Origin: CAZRGV01 sp964599655
GTDB taxonomy: Bacteria > Planctomycetota > Planctomycetia > Isosphaerales > Isosphaeraceae
Assembly: GCA_964599655.1 (NCBI GenBank)
Contig: CAZRGV010000095.1
Location: 1-24,604, forward strand
Direction of reading: 5' to 3'
DNA length: 24,604 nt
Shown here: positions 8,352 through 15,732 of the stretch, in pieces
Position numbering within the stretch: the first letter of the stretch is position 1
How the letters are laid out: every line of letters starts with the position of its first letter
Made by a program: the position numbers and the translations under genes
Notes under the pieces: model-generated
The model's database searches: none
What the model was told of the DNA's origin: nothing
The model's input: only the letters and a program-made list of their open reading frames with translations

Positions 8352-8641
8352 CCGATCCGCCTTCGATGGCCGGGAAGGATCGCCCGGCGGGCGCGGCTCT
8401 CGCCAACGAACGCGGCGCCGCGCGGGACACTCGTTCAAAGGACCTGAGCGTGCCGTTCCACTGGATTCGACTGGTTCCCTGGCGGCGCCGATCGCGGCCC
8501 GGCTCTCGGTTTCCTCGACCCTTGAGACTTCCCGAGTCTTCGAGCGGGTTTCCGATCGCTCCGCTCACCCTCGGGAATCGGCGTCTTCGCGAGGGTCCCG
8601 TGCTTGCGGGGCGATCGCGATCGTTCGTAAAATTAAGGACC

Positions 8642-10526
8642 ATGAACACCGCTCCCGGCCCACGGTTTCCGGCTGTCCTGTCGATCCTGTTCCTTCTGAA
8701 CCTGGCGACGTCTGGTTTCTCCCAGGCCCCAGCCGAGGGGACGCGAGACGAAACGCCGGCCTCGATCGAAACGATCGAGACCCCCGACGGACGTGCGATT
8801 CGGGGCCGGCTCATCGGCGACGCCGCGTCTGGCTTCCGGTTCTCGCCGGAAGGGGGAGGCGAGGCGATCCCTCTGGAGAAGGAGAAGGCCGTCGGCGTGG
8901 CCTTCGAAGGACCGGGGCCGGATCCGGCGCTCGGGGTGCCGCCCTTCAAGGTCCTGCTGGGCCCCAGCGAGCAAATTTCCGGTCGCTTGGAGTCTCTCGA
9001 CGAAGGCGCGATCCATCTGGCCGATGGGCCGTCAACTCGGCCCTTGAGCGTCTTCCGACACGGCGCGCGGGCCCTGGTGCAGCGGCCCGGCGAGGCGCTG
9101 GTCTTTCAAGATGGCTTCGAAACGATCGACGAGACGAGATGGGTCTCGTTGGGGACTCCCGAGGTGTCGGAGGCATCCAAGCTGGTCGGCGAGCGGGGCT
9201 TGCGGCTTCCAGCGGGCGGCTCGGCCCTGACGCATCGCTTGCGAGAGTCCGTCGGTTCCGGCCGAATGGAGATCGCCTACTTCGATTCGGGTTCTCGCGT
9301 GGCGGGACATCGCTGGTTCGTCGACCTGACGTTCCGAGGGAGCCGGTCGGGAACCTCCACCATCCGCGCGGTTCTGGGATGGTCGGAGGAAACGCTGGCC
9401 GTCGAAGCGCCAGGCGGACCGTTACTGAGCGTTCAGCGCTTGCTTCGCCAACCCGGCTGGCATCGGCTGGTGGTCCGATTTGGCCCCCAGCGCACCGATC
9501 TGGCCGTCGATGGCGACGAGTTGGCGCACGGCGATGGTCCCGGCGGGCCGCTCGTCGAGATCCGACTGGCCACCGAGGCGCAGGGCGCGCCCTCCTCGTC
9601 CGGGAAAGATCTGTCCGCTCAGCTCGATGACCTTCAACTGGCCAGACTCGCCGAGCCGGTCGGACCGCTCGAGGTCGAGCCGTCCCTGGACGAGGTCCGC
9701 GACGAGGCCCGGGCGGTGGGGGCGGTCAACACNNNNNNNNNNGGGTTCATTCGGCCGATACCGACCGGGTGACCTTCGAGATCGACGGCCGGTCGATCAC
9801 GCTCCCCTGGGCCGAGGTTTCGGGCCTCTACTTCCGCCGAAAACCCTCGCAGGCTCGCCCCATCGACGGGCTCATCGTCCGGCTCGAATGGCGATCGGCC
9901 GCCGGGAACGACCCGCGCGACCTCGACCGGGCCGAAGGGGCGCTTCTGGCCGCGTCCGACCAAGCCCTGACCCTCGACGTTCCGTTTGTGGGTTCGTTGG
10001 AGATTCCCCANNNNNNNNNNNNNNCCGTGAGCGGCTCCGCCGCTTGGATGTCGTCAATCGCGCCCGACGGATGGTGCTCGACGCCACGTCGCACCACCTC
10101 GGCGACCGGATCACCGCCGACCTCGACCCGCCCCAGGCCGAGGGAGGAGTGCTCCAGGTCCCCTTCCACCTCGAAAGCGTCCCCGAAGGCCCGGTTCGCC
10201 TGGCGGTCGACATCATCCAGGTCGTCGGCGTCGAGGGAACACCCATCTATTCCGATCTGGTCAAACTCGGCCAGCTCCGCACGCGCGTTCAGATCAACGG
10301 CAAGCCTCTCGACGATCTGAACACGTTTGTCACGACGCGTAACGAATCGCAGGAGCGGGTTCGCATTCCGATTCCGGCGGGCCTGCTTCAACCGGGAGAG
10401 AACCTGATCCGTTTCGAGCAGACGGGTACGGCCGATGATCCTCAGAAGCGGGACAATCTGGGGATTCTCGGCATCGCCCTCGAGTCGCCCAGTGTCGGCT
10501 CGGTTTCCGGAACACGTCGTCCGTGA
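8642..10526 (+). CDS. Secreted beta-rich protein of unknown function, interrupted by two assembly gaps
   Basis: One gene is spread over three frames because of two N-runs (9733-9742 and 10011-10024). It starts at ATG 8642 behind TTAAGGACC. Residues 1-29 are a signal peptide. Next come short repeats of the form DGRAIRGRL (~45-75), EQISGRLESLDEGAIHL (~110-130) and, after the first gap, VTFEIDGRSITLPWAEVSGLYFRR, which look like repeated small beta barrels. Residues ~160-320 resemble a concanavalin/LamG-like sandwich (FQDGFETIDETRWV, then PGWHRLVVRFG and TDLAVDGDELAHG). After the second gap, ~165 residues form another beta-rich domain with INGKPLDDLNTFV and PAGLLQPGENLIRFEQ, similar to sugar-binding sandwiches. 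The total is about 625 residues. Its TGA (10524-10526) overlaps the GTG start of the diadenylate cyclase. Fold assignments are inference; exported localisation is well supported. Confidence 0.7.
9733..9742. other. Assembly gap (10 N), frame-breaking
   Basis: Ten N inside the secreted-protein gene. The coding frame changes from frame 2 to frame 1 across it, so the true missing length should be 2 modulo 3, not 10. Confidence 0.95.
10011..10024. other. Assembly gap (14 N), frame-breaking
   Basis: Fourteen N inside the secreted-protein gene. The coding frame changes from frame 1 to frame 3 across it, so the true missing length should be a multiple of 3. A short hairpin, AGCGG-CTCCG-CCGCT, lies just downstream and may have hindered sequencing. 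Confidence 0.95.
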
Positions 10527-11422
10527 ACATCCTGACTCGAAGCCTGGTCCGCCATGCGCACGCGGTCGCCCGAGAAGTCGGGGCGCGGGTGGTGCTGCTC
10601 TACGCCGACGTGGTCGAGGCGCATGACGATCTGTCCGATCTGATTCAGGACGTCGATTTTCGGGTGATCCTCGTTTCCCGACGCGACGGCTTCCGCCCTC
10701 CCCCCGGTTGGGACGAGCTCTGCGCCGTCGTTCGCGTGCCGGATATTCCGATGACGCGGGCCGGCCAGGTCAAGGTCGCCACGCTCGTGGCCGCCGTCGA
10801 GGGGCTGGTCAAAGTCGGCGACCGCATCGTCTGGCTGACCGGCATCCAGGGCTCGAACGCCATCGACACGATCCTGGTGCTCGACCTCGGCAACGAGCTG
10901 GAAATGTTCTCGTGGTCGACGGCCGATCCCCTGCCCTCCGACGTGCGCCCGACGGTCTTCGAGCGCGTGCTGACCCTCTCCGGTGAGCTCGGCCTCGAAG
11001 GGCGCGAAGGCCGGCCCGTCGGCGCTCTGTTCGTCCTCGGCGATTCCGACGCCGTGCTCGGTCAGAGCCGGCAGCTCGTGATCAATCCGTTCCACGGCTA
11101 TCCCGAAGAAGAGCGGAACGTCCTCGACCCAAGGCTGGAGGAGACGCTCAAGGAGTTCTCGGCACTCGACGGCGCGTTCCTCATCCGGGGCGACGGCGTG
11201 GTCCTCTGCGCCGCTCGCTACCTGATCCCCAGCGACAAGCCGAGCGAACCACTGCCGCAAGGGCTCGGCGCCCGCCACGAAGCCGCCGCCAGCATCACGG
11301 CCGCAACCAACGCGATCGCGCTCTGCGTCTCGCAATCGACCGGCACCGTCTCCATCTTCAAGAGCGGCCGCCTCGTGACCGACATCCCAAAACCCCGCAG
11401 CCGGGCCCCCGGAGACCTCTAA
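10523..11422 (+). CDS. Diadenylate cyclase (DisA_N/DAC domain) with N-terminal pyruvate-kinase-C-like domain
   Basis: A 299-residue cytoplasmic protein starting at GTG 10523, which overlaps the upstream stop as GTGA; translation is probably coupled. The C-terminal half (~140-290) is a DAC domain: DGA motif in ALDGAFLIRGDGVVL (216-218), followed by GARHEAAASITAATNA (249-264), the RHxxA ATP-binding motif (R251, H252). Such domains make cyclic di-AMP from two ATP. The N-terminal ~135 residues (VAREVGARVVLLYADVV; GDRIVWLTGIQG) look like an alpha/beta domain related to the C-terminal domain of pyruvate kinase, the layout known from archaeal-type DacZ/CdaZ cyclases. There are no membrane helices and no DisA DNA-binding domain. 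The third RHxxA-motif residue is Glu rather than the Arg common in CdaA/DisA. c-di-AMP normally controls potassium and osmolyte transport and cell-wall homeostasis; the exported partner gene suggests an envelope link, which is inference. Confidence 0.85.
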   Translation: MNILTRSLVRHAHAVAREVGARVVLLYADVVEAHDDLSDLIQDVDFRVILVSRRDGFRPPPGWDELCAVVRVPDIPMTRAGQVKVATLVAAVEGLVKVGDRIVWLTGIQGSNAIDTILVLDLGNELEMFSWSTADPLPSDVRPTVFERVLTLSGELGLEGREGRPVGALFVLGDSDAVLGQSRQLVINPFHGYPEEERNVLDPRLEETLKEFSALDGAFLIRGDGVVLCAARYLIPSDKPSEPLPQGLGARHEAAASITAATNAIALCVSQSTGTVSIFKSGRLVTDIPKPRSRAPGDL

Positions 11423-11451
11423 CACTCACGGAGTCGCCCCCCGGACGCTTC

Positions 11452-11519
11452 CGTAGGGTGGGCCCGCTCACCGATCTTCCGATGGCGTCACGAGTTCGGG
11501 GGTCAGTGCCCACCCTGCG
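11452..11519. repeat. REP-like inverted repeat (GTAGGGTGGGC type)
   Basis: AGGGTGGGC (11455-11463) is inverted at GCCCACCCT (11508-11516); the arms extend outward to CGTAGGGTGGGC / GCCCACCCTGCG with one G-T pair. About 44 bases separate the arms. Sequences of this form recur as dispersed REP or MITE-like elements in many bacterial genomes. Only one copy is seen here. The 294-base gap 11423-11716 around it holds no convincing gene. Confidence 0.5.
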
Positions 11520-11716
11520 AGCGACGAATGTCCCGAGGAATTCTGGAGACGTGCACGACCGTCGGCCACGACTCCTCTGTTCCCGGTTTGCCGCGATGGC
11601 CCCTTCCACCTGGACCTTGTCGAACGAGCCCCCTCGGCCCCATGATGGTTGACGTTGCGAATCGATGCGTCGAGCGTCTCCGCCCCGACCCCTGGATTGG
11701 AAAGGTTTCCGTTCTG

Positions 11717-11938
11717 ATGTCCAGCGCCAAGAAGCTTACTTTGATCGTGCTCGGTTTTTTTTCGGCCCTGCTGATCCTCTCCCAGCTCGTCATGGGACAG
11801 CTCATTCTCTCGGGACGTTCCGAACTCAGAAAAGCTCACCAGCACACCGGCTACATGGCCGTCACGGTGAGCGTGATCTATATCCTGATGTCCCTCCTGG
11901 CGATCGCGTCGCTCCCGACCAGTTCGAAGCCCGACTAA
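11717..11938 (+). CDS. Small two-helix membrane protein, unknown function
   Basis: A 73-residue protein starting at ATG 11717 (MSSAKKLTLIVLGFF). The frame stays open upstream to 11528, but that part is Pro/Arg-rich, not protein-like and partly repeat-flanked, so the internal ATG was chosen; GGAAAGG lies ~12 bases before it. Two hydrophobic segments are visible, at residues ~7-29 (LTLIVLGFFSALLILSQLV) and ~46-66 (YMAVTVSVIYILMSLLAIA). They are joined by a short polar loop containing RKAHQHTGY with two histidines. The loop resembles heme-ligating His-Gly patterns of small cytochrome-like membrane proteins, but the match is too short to claim. It lies between the diadenylate cyclase and the prepilin/hydrolase fusion, all on the plus strand, with separate gaps. 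Confidence 0.6.
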   Translation: MSSAKKLTLIVLGFFSALLILSQLVMGQLILSGRSELRKAHQHTGYMAVTVSVIYILMSLLAIASLPTSSKPD

Positions 11939-12106
11939 CCTGATCGGGTGAGTCACGGAGCTCAGAGGCGATCCGGCCGGTTGACTCGCGACGGGAAGGG
12001 CCGGACGACATTCGGCGGATTGTCAGACACGCATAAACGCTGAGTCCAGATTATGTCATGATGTTGAGATCGTGGTTCGGCGCCTGAGGTTTCGGGGACC
12101 GCTTCC

Positions 12107-13531
12107 ATGAGAACCGGAGACAAAGGCGTGTTCGGCTGGGGCCGGGGCGTGAGGGCGACCGCCTTCACGCTGGTCGAGTTGCTCGTGGTGATCTTCATCA
12201 TCACGATCCTGACGGCGTTGCTGCTTCCCGCGGTCCAAAGCGCTCGCGAGGCGGCACGTCGTACCTCGGCTCTGAACGATGCGCGATTCCCGCATGACGC
12301 GGAGGCGGAGAAGGCCGCGCCCGAGGGCCTCTACACCGTGAAGGTGTTCTATGGGACGGACCGGGGACCGGACGAGGTTGAAGGTTGGGGCCTCTGGTTC
12401 TGGGTCGCGAGCGGTTTCCTGGCGTTGGTCGTCTGCCTGGGGCTGGCGGCCTGTTGGGCGTGGGTGAGGCGATTCGGGGTCCGGGTGACTCTTGGGATGT
12501 TGTCGGGTTTGGCAGGGCTTGCGGCACTGGGGTGCTTGGCCTGGGCATTGATGATGGTCCTGGCGTCGGCCGCGGGTTCGACGCCCTGGGCCAAGCGGTA
12601 CGGCTCAGGGCACGGCTCGGTGCGCTATGGCGTTTGCCGCGTGACGCTGCCCAAGGATCATCGCATTGGTGCGCTGGAATCGCCGTCCATCTTTCGCTTT
12701 GAGATCTGGCCGGACCCCGCGAAGCACGTCGCGTTGCGGGCGGTCGAGGAGGTGGAGGCTGATCCGTTCTTCGAACTGCTCCGCAAGGCCGTGGAAGAGC
12801 AGAAGGCCGCCCACGGCAAGCGGGAGGTGCTCCTCTTCGTCCATGGCTTCAACACGACGTTTGAGGACGTCGCAAGACGGACGGCCCAGTTGGCTTACGA
12901 CCTGAACTACGAGGGAGTGCCGGTCTTCTGGAGCTGGCCGTCGTTCGGAAAGGCCTCCTTCTACGGGGCCGATGAGAAGAACGTGAGGTGGACCGAGCCG
13001 CATCTGGCCAGGTTCCTCCAGGACGTGGCAGCGAGGTCGGGCGCCGAAACGATTCACCTGGTGGCCCACAGCATGGGGAATCGCTGCCTGACCGAGGCGT
13101 TGAGACGGCTGGAAACCCCTGGCAGGCTGCCCGCGTCGATCCGAGAGGTTGTACTGACGGCGCCCGACATCGATGCGGATACCTTTCGTGAGGACCTCGC
13201 GCCGGCGATCGTCGGACCGGGCCGGAGGGTTACGCTTTACGCGTCGACGCGGGACAGGGCGTTGGAACTCTCCCAGAAGTATCATGCCGGCCCTCGCGCC
13301 GGGGAGGCCGGGAAGCAGATCGTCGTCGTGCCGCCGATCGAGACGGTCGACGCCTCGGCGGTGGACACGAGCTTCGACGGTCACAGTTACTTCGCCGCCA
13401 ACGACTCGGTACTGTCGGACCTCTACTACCTCCTGAGGGACGCCAAGCCGGCGTCAGAACGGTTCGGGATGGAGGCGGTTACACTCGGCGACCATCTCGT
13501 CTACTGGGTCTTCCGGCCTCGAGCACGCTGA
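12107..13531 (+). CDS. Prepilin-type N-terminus fused to DUF900 alpha/beta hydrolase
   Basis: A single uninterrupted 474-residue ORF from ATG 12107. Residues 19-52 are a type IV prepilin signal: A19 | F20-TLVE24-LLVVI, then a hydrophobic helix and LLLPAVQSAREAARR, the exact style of the planctomycete DUF1559 pseudopilins. The Gly at -1 of the usual cleavage site is Ala. Residues ~78-85 (VKVFYGTD) start a DUF900 hydrolase. It is interrupted by two membrane helices (~95-121 and ~128-156) and resumes with GSVRYGVCRVTLPKDHR (170-186), LLFVHGFNTTFEDVARRTAQ (242-261), the nucleophile elbow AHSMG (320-324, Ser322), APDIDADTF (352-360, likely catalytic Asp) and DGHSYF (His426). The catalytic triad appears complete. 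The substrate is unknown; DUF900 proteins are predicted lipase/esterase-type serine hydrolases. The protein is probably membrane-held. The prepilin part may be functional or a remnant of DUF1559-gene recombination. Confidence 0.85.
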   Translation: MRTGDKGVFGWGRGVRATAFTLVELLVVIFIITILTALLLPAVQSAREAARRTSALNDARFPHDAEAEKAAPEGLYTVKVFYGTDRGPDEVEGWGLWFWVASGFLALVVCLGLAACWAWVRRFGVRVTLGMLSGLAGLAALGCLAWALMMVLASAAGSTPWAKRYGSGHGSVRYGVCRVTLPKDHRIGALESPSIFRFEIWPDPAKHVALRAVEEVEADPFFELLRKAVEEQKAAHGKREVLLFVHGFNTTFEDVARRTAQLAYDLNYEGVPVFWSWPSFGKASFYGADEKNVRWTEPHLARFLQDVAARSGAETIHLVAHSMGNRCLTEALRRLETPGRLPASIREVVLTAPDIDADTFREDLAPAIVGPGRRVTLYASTRDRALELSQKYHAGPRAGEAGKQIVVVPPIETVDASAVDTSFDGHSYFAANDSVLSDLYYLLRDAKPASERFGMEAVTLGDHLVYWVFRPRAR

Positions 13532-13699
13532 GCCTTGGGGCTCGGCTCCAGGCGGGGGGCGACTCTGTGGGGCCCCGACCCGTTGGCCGACTTCGCCTCC
13601 CTCAACCGCCACAACGAGCTTGCCGAGTCGCTCCGATCGTTGCATCCGGAGGACGCCGCCGAAGGGCTGCGCGTCGCCGTGACGACGAAGGATCGAGCA

Positions 13700-14998
13700 T
13701 CAGGTAAGTTGCACCAGCGGCGTGATTGTCCCCGAACTCTGAAAAAGCCCGATCAGAAAGCGGGCGGTCGACTGGTGGCCGAGGAACGCTCTTGACGCCG
13801 GGCGGGCGAGACTCCGGTACACGACCAGGCCCTCCCCCGGTCCCCAACCGAGCCGGGTGGCGAAGGCCACGTCGGGCGGGCAGACGCGCATCCGCTCGGT
13901 CACGGTCAGCGGTTGCCAGCGGACCGCGCGGCGGTGCAGATCGGGATCCCAGCTCACCACCAGCGGCAGCCAGGCGCGGCGGGTCGTCTTGTGCGGCCGC
14001 AGGACGATCGCGTTGTCCTCGTGAGTCAGTCGGCCTTGATCGATCGACGAATCGCGATCCGTCAGGCCGATCGGATAAACCCGGGCCGACCCCGATTGGC
14101 CCGTGACACGTAGCACCAGAGCCCGGGAGTTCGGGGCGGGCCGCGTTTCGATGCCGGGCGGCAACGTCAGCCGCATCCCGACATCCGACGCCGGACCCTC
14201 GACCTGCTCGGCCAGCAGGGCCATCTGCCGCCCCCTGAGCAAGACCGCCGTTCGGATGACCCAGAGACCGCCCATCCGGAAGGACCACTCAGCCACATCG
14301 GCGAACGGGCTGCTCGACCAGTGGAGCCAGCGCGCCTGGCTGGTCGTTTCCGCCGGGGTTCCTCCAATCGTGGTCCATTCCGGACCCAGCCAGCGGCGGC
14401 CCTTTCCGACCAGCTCCAGCCGGCAGACTCCCCCGCGATCCCTCTGGTCGATCGCCAGCAGGTCCCCCTGCGACGACCAGTCGGGGCGGAGGATCGCGAG
14501 CGGTCGGTCCGCGCTCGCGAACGCCGGCAACGGTGGGGCGGCCGGTTCTCCACGCCGTTTTCCTCGCCTCGGAAACCACCAGTTCGCCACCACGTCGAGC
14601 GACGACGAGTCGAGCCATCCCAACCACTCGCGAAGCCGATCGCCCCGTCCGGGAACCGGCCCCTCGGGCTCAAAGACGGCGGTTCCGCCCGGCCGAGCGA
14701 ACCGCAACGCCGCCAGGATCAGCCCCTCGACGTAAGGCCTTAGCGCCGTTCGGTCTTCGTCAAGGCCCGACGCCAGCCCCCCGAACAGCCGGTCCAGGAC
14801 CTCCCACCAGGCACTCGGAGGAAGCCGGCGAGGAACCCCCTGTTCGTCGAGCTCTCGTGAGAGCCAGCGCCTCACGCGACTGGAATCGCCCCGTTGGGTC
14901 CAGTACTCCACGCCACGTCCCAGCTCCGCCAGCCTCGAGTCGCTTGCTTCGGGAAACCCGGAATTCGCCAACGCAGTCCCTCGTTCCGATCGATTCAT
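13700..14998 (-). CDS. Uncharacterised protein, possibly related to heparinase II/III-type beta domains
   Basis: A 432-residue protein starting at ATG 14998 (MNRSERGTAL), preceded by CAAGGGCC at suitable distance; an in-frame ATG at 15052 would add 18 residues. Residues ~20-150 are helix-rich and contain WWEVLDRLFGGLASGLDEDRTAL. From ~165 the sequence is beta-rich: RPLAILRPDWSSQGDLLAID, then FADVAEWSFRMGGLWVIRTAV (~232-252) and a run of alternating strands to the end. The order 'DWSSQGDLLAID ... VAEWS ... WVIRTAVLLRGRQMALLAEQ' recalls the C-terminal sandwich of heparinase II/III-like proteins, but no catalytic motif can be named. No signal peptide or membrane helix is evident. It converges with the DUF900 fusion gene, and a 734-base gene-free region lies upstream. 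Coding is likely; function is unknown. Confidence 0.65.
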   Translation of the reverse strand: MNRSERGTALANSGFPEASDSRLAELGRGVEYWTQRGDSSRVRRWLSRELDEQGVPRRLPPSAWWEVLDRLFGGLASGLDEDRTALRPYVEGLILAALRFARPGGTAVFEPEGPVPGRGDRLREWLGWLDSSSLDVVANWWFPRRGKRRGEPAAPPLPAFASADRPLAILRPDWSSQGDLLAIDQRDRGGVCRLELVGKGRRWLGPEWTTIGGTPAETTSQARWLHWSSSPFADVAEWSFRMGGLWVIRTAVLLRGRQMALLAEQVEGPASDVGMRLTLPPGIETRPAPNSRALVLRVTGQSGSARVYPIGLTDRDSSIDQGRLTHEDNAIVLRPHKTTRRAWLPLVVSWDPDLHRRAVRWQPLTVTERMRVCPPDVAFATRLGWGPGEGLVVYRSLARPASRAFLGHQSTARFLIGLFQSSGTITPLVQLT

Positions 14999-15732
14999 CG
15001 CTCGGCCCTTGCACTCCCGTACCGTTCCGCCACCTGTCCAGGATTGTTGCATGATTCTCGGGCGGGGTTGCCCGAATAATGGTCGCCCTGTTCGGGCCAG
15101 CCAGGATACCCGCGATCTTCCTTAAAAGAACCCTACAAGGATCAAGTACGTTTTCCATTGTGTAAGTTGCTTTGAGGTCGAGGGTTAGGGCGTCACCTCG
15201 TGAATGGCGCGGGAAACTCGCGACCGTCCCGTCCTTCTGGCACTGCCTTTGCCTTACTCCTTCGGCGTCAAGGGTCAATGAGGATCAAGCGACCGTCGAC
15301 GTCGAATGGATCTTCGAAAGACCTGGCCCGATCGAATGCCGGTCGGGACCCTCGAGCCACCCCACCTGGCGACGGTCGGCAACCACGCAAGTGGCTGCGG
15401 ACCAACCGCCAAGGGGCGAGCGGGATGCCTCGCACGACCCCCCCGCTCGCCCCGTCTTACACAAGGGCGACGCCTCGCGAGCCGAAACGGCGCCGCCCCT
15501 TTGAGCCGAGCTGGCCGGGATGAACCGCCAAGGTGACCATGGGAGAGGTGGTCCGCCGAGGAGGGTTCACTCCGGCCGGCTTTTTTTGGCTCATCCTCCA
15601 ATCGGTCTTCCCGGCGATCCGCGCTGTTCCCAATTCCAGGATCGGATAGGATCGAATAAGTGTTGGCTCCCGCTCCGTTGCGGGGACGATGAGCCAGCGA
15701 GACCACACCGTCCGTCCAGAGGGTTCGGGGGG
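14999..15732. other. Gene-free region with AT-rich island and hairpins
   Basis: No ORF here looks like a protein: those present are short, Arg/Pro-rich and lack ribosome sites. An AT-rich island (15121-15175) may hold the promoter of the minus-strand gene, but no clear -35/-10 pair was found. It also holds a perfect 12-bp hairpin (15413-15453, listed separately), a T7 run at 15582-15588 after CCGGCCGG, and a nested hairpin GGCTC/GAGCC with CCCGC/GCGGG inside (15665-15695) just before the SGNH gene. A small RNA cannot be excluded. Confidence 0.5.
15413..15453. other. Perfect 12-bp stem-loop
   Basis: GGGGCGAGCGGG (15413-15424) is exactly inverted at CCCGCTCGCCCC (15442-15453), with a 17-base loop. 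No T-run follows on the plus strand. It may be a terminator or RNA structure of an unannotated transcript, or a repeat unit. Confidence 0.55.

Noticed and set aside
7203..8438. 411-codon open frame on the minus strand
   Set aside because: Overlaps the PIG-L gene in another frame and the plus-strand membrane protein; Arg/Pro/His-rich with no family pattern.
13535..13795. Short plus-strand ORF after the DUF900 fusion, with a protein-like stretch (LNRHNELAESLRSLHPEDAA)
   Set aside because: It has no ribosome site, loses protein character after ~50 residues and overlaps the end of the minus-strand gene. It could be a gene remnant, but the evidence is too thin.
15172..15536. Overlapping short ORFs in the gene-free region
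   Set aside because: Pro/Arg/Ser-rich translations in several frames with no ribosome sites are typical of GC-rich non-coding DNA.
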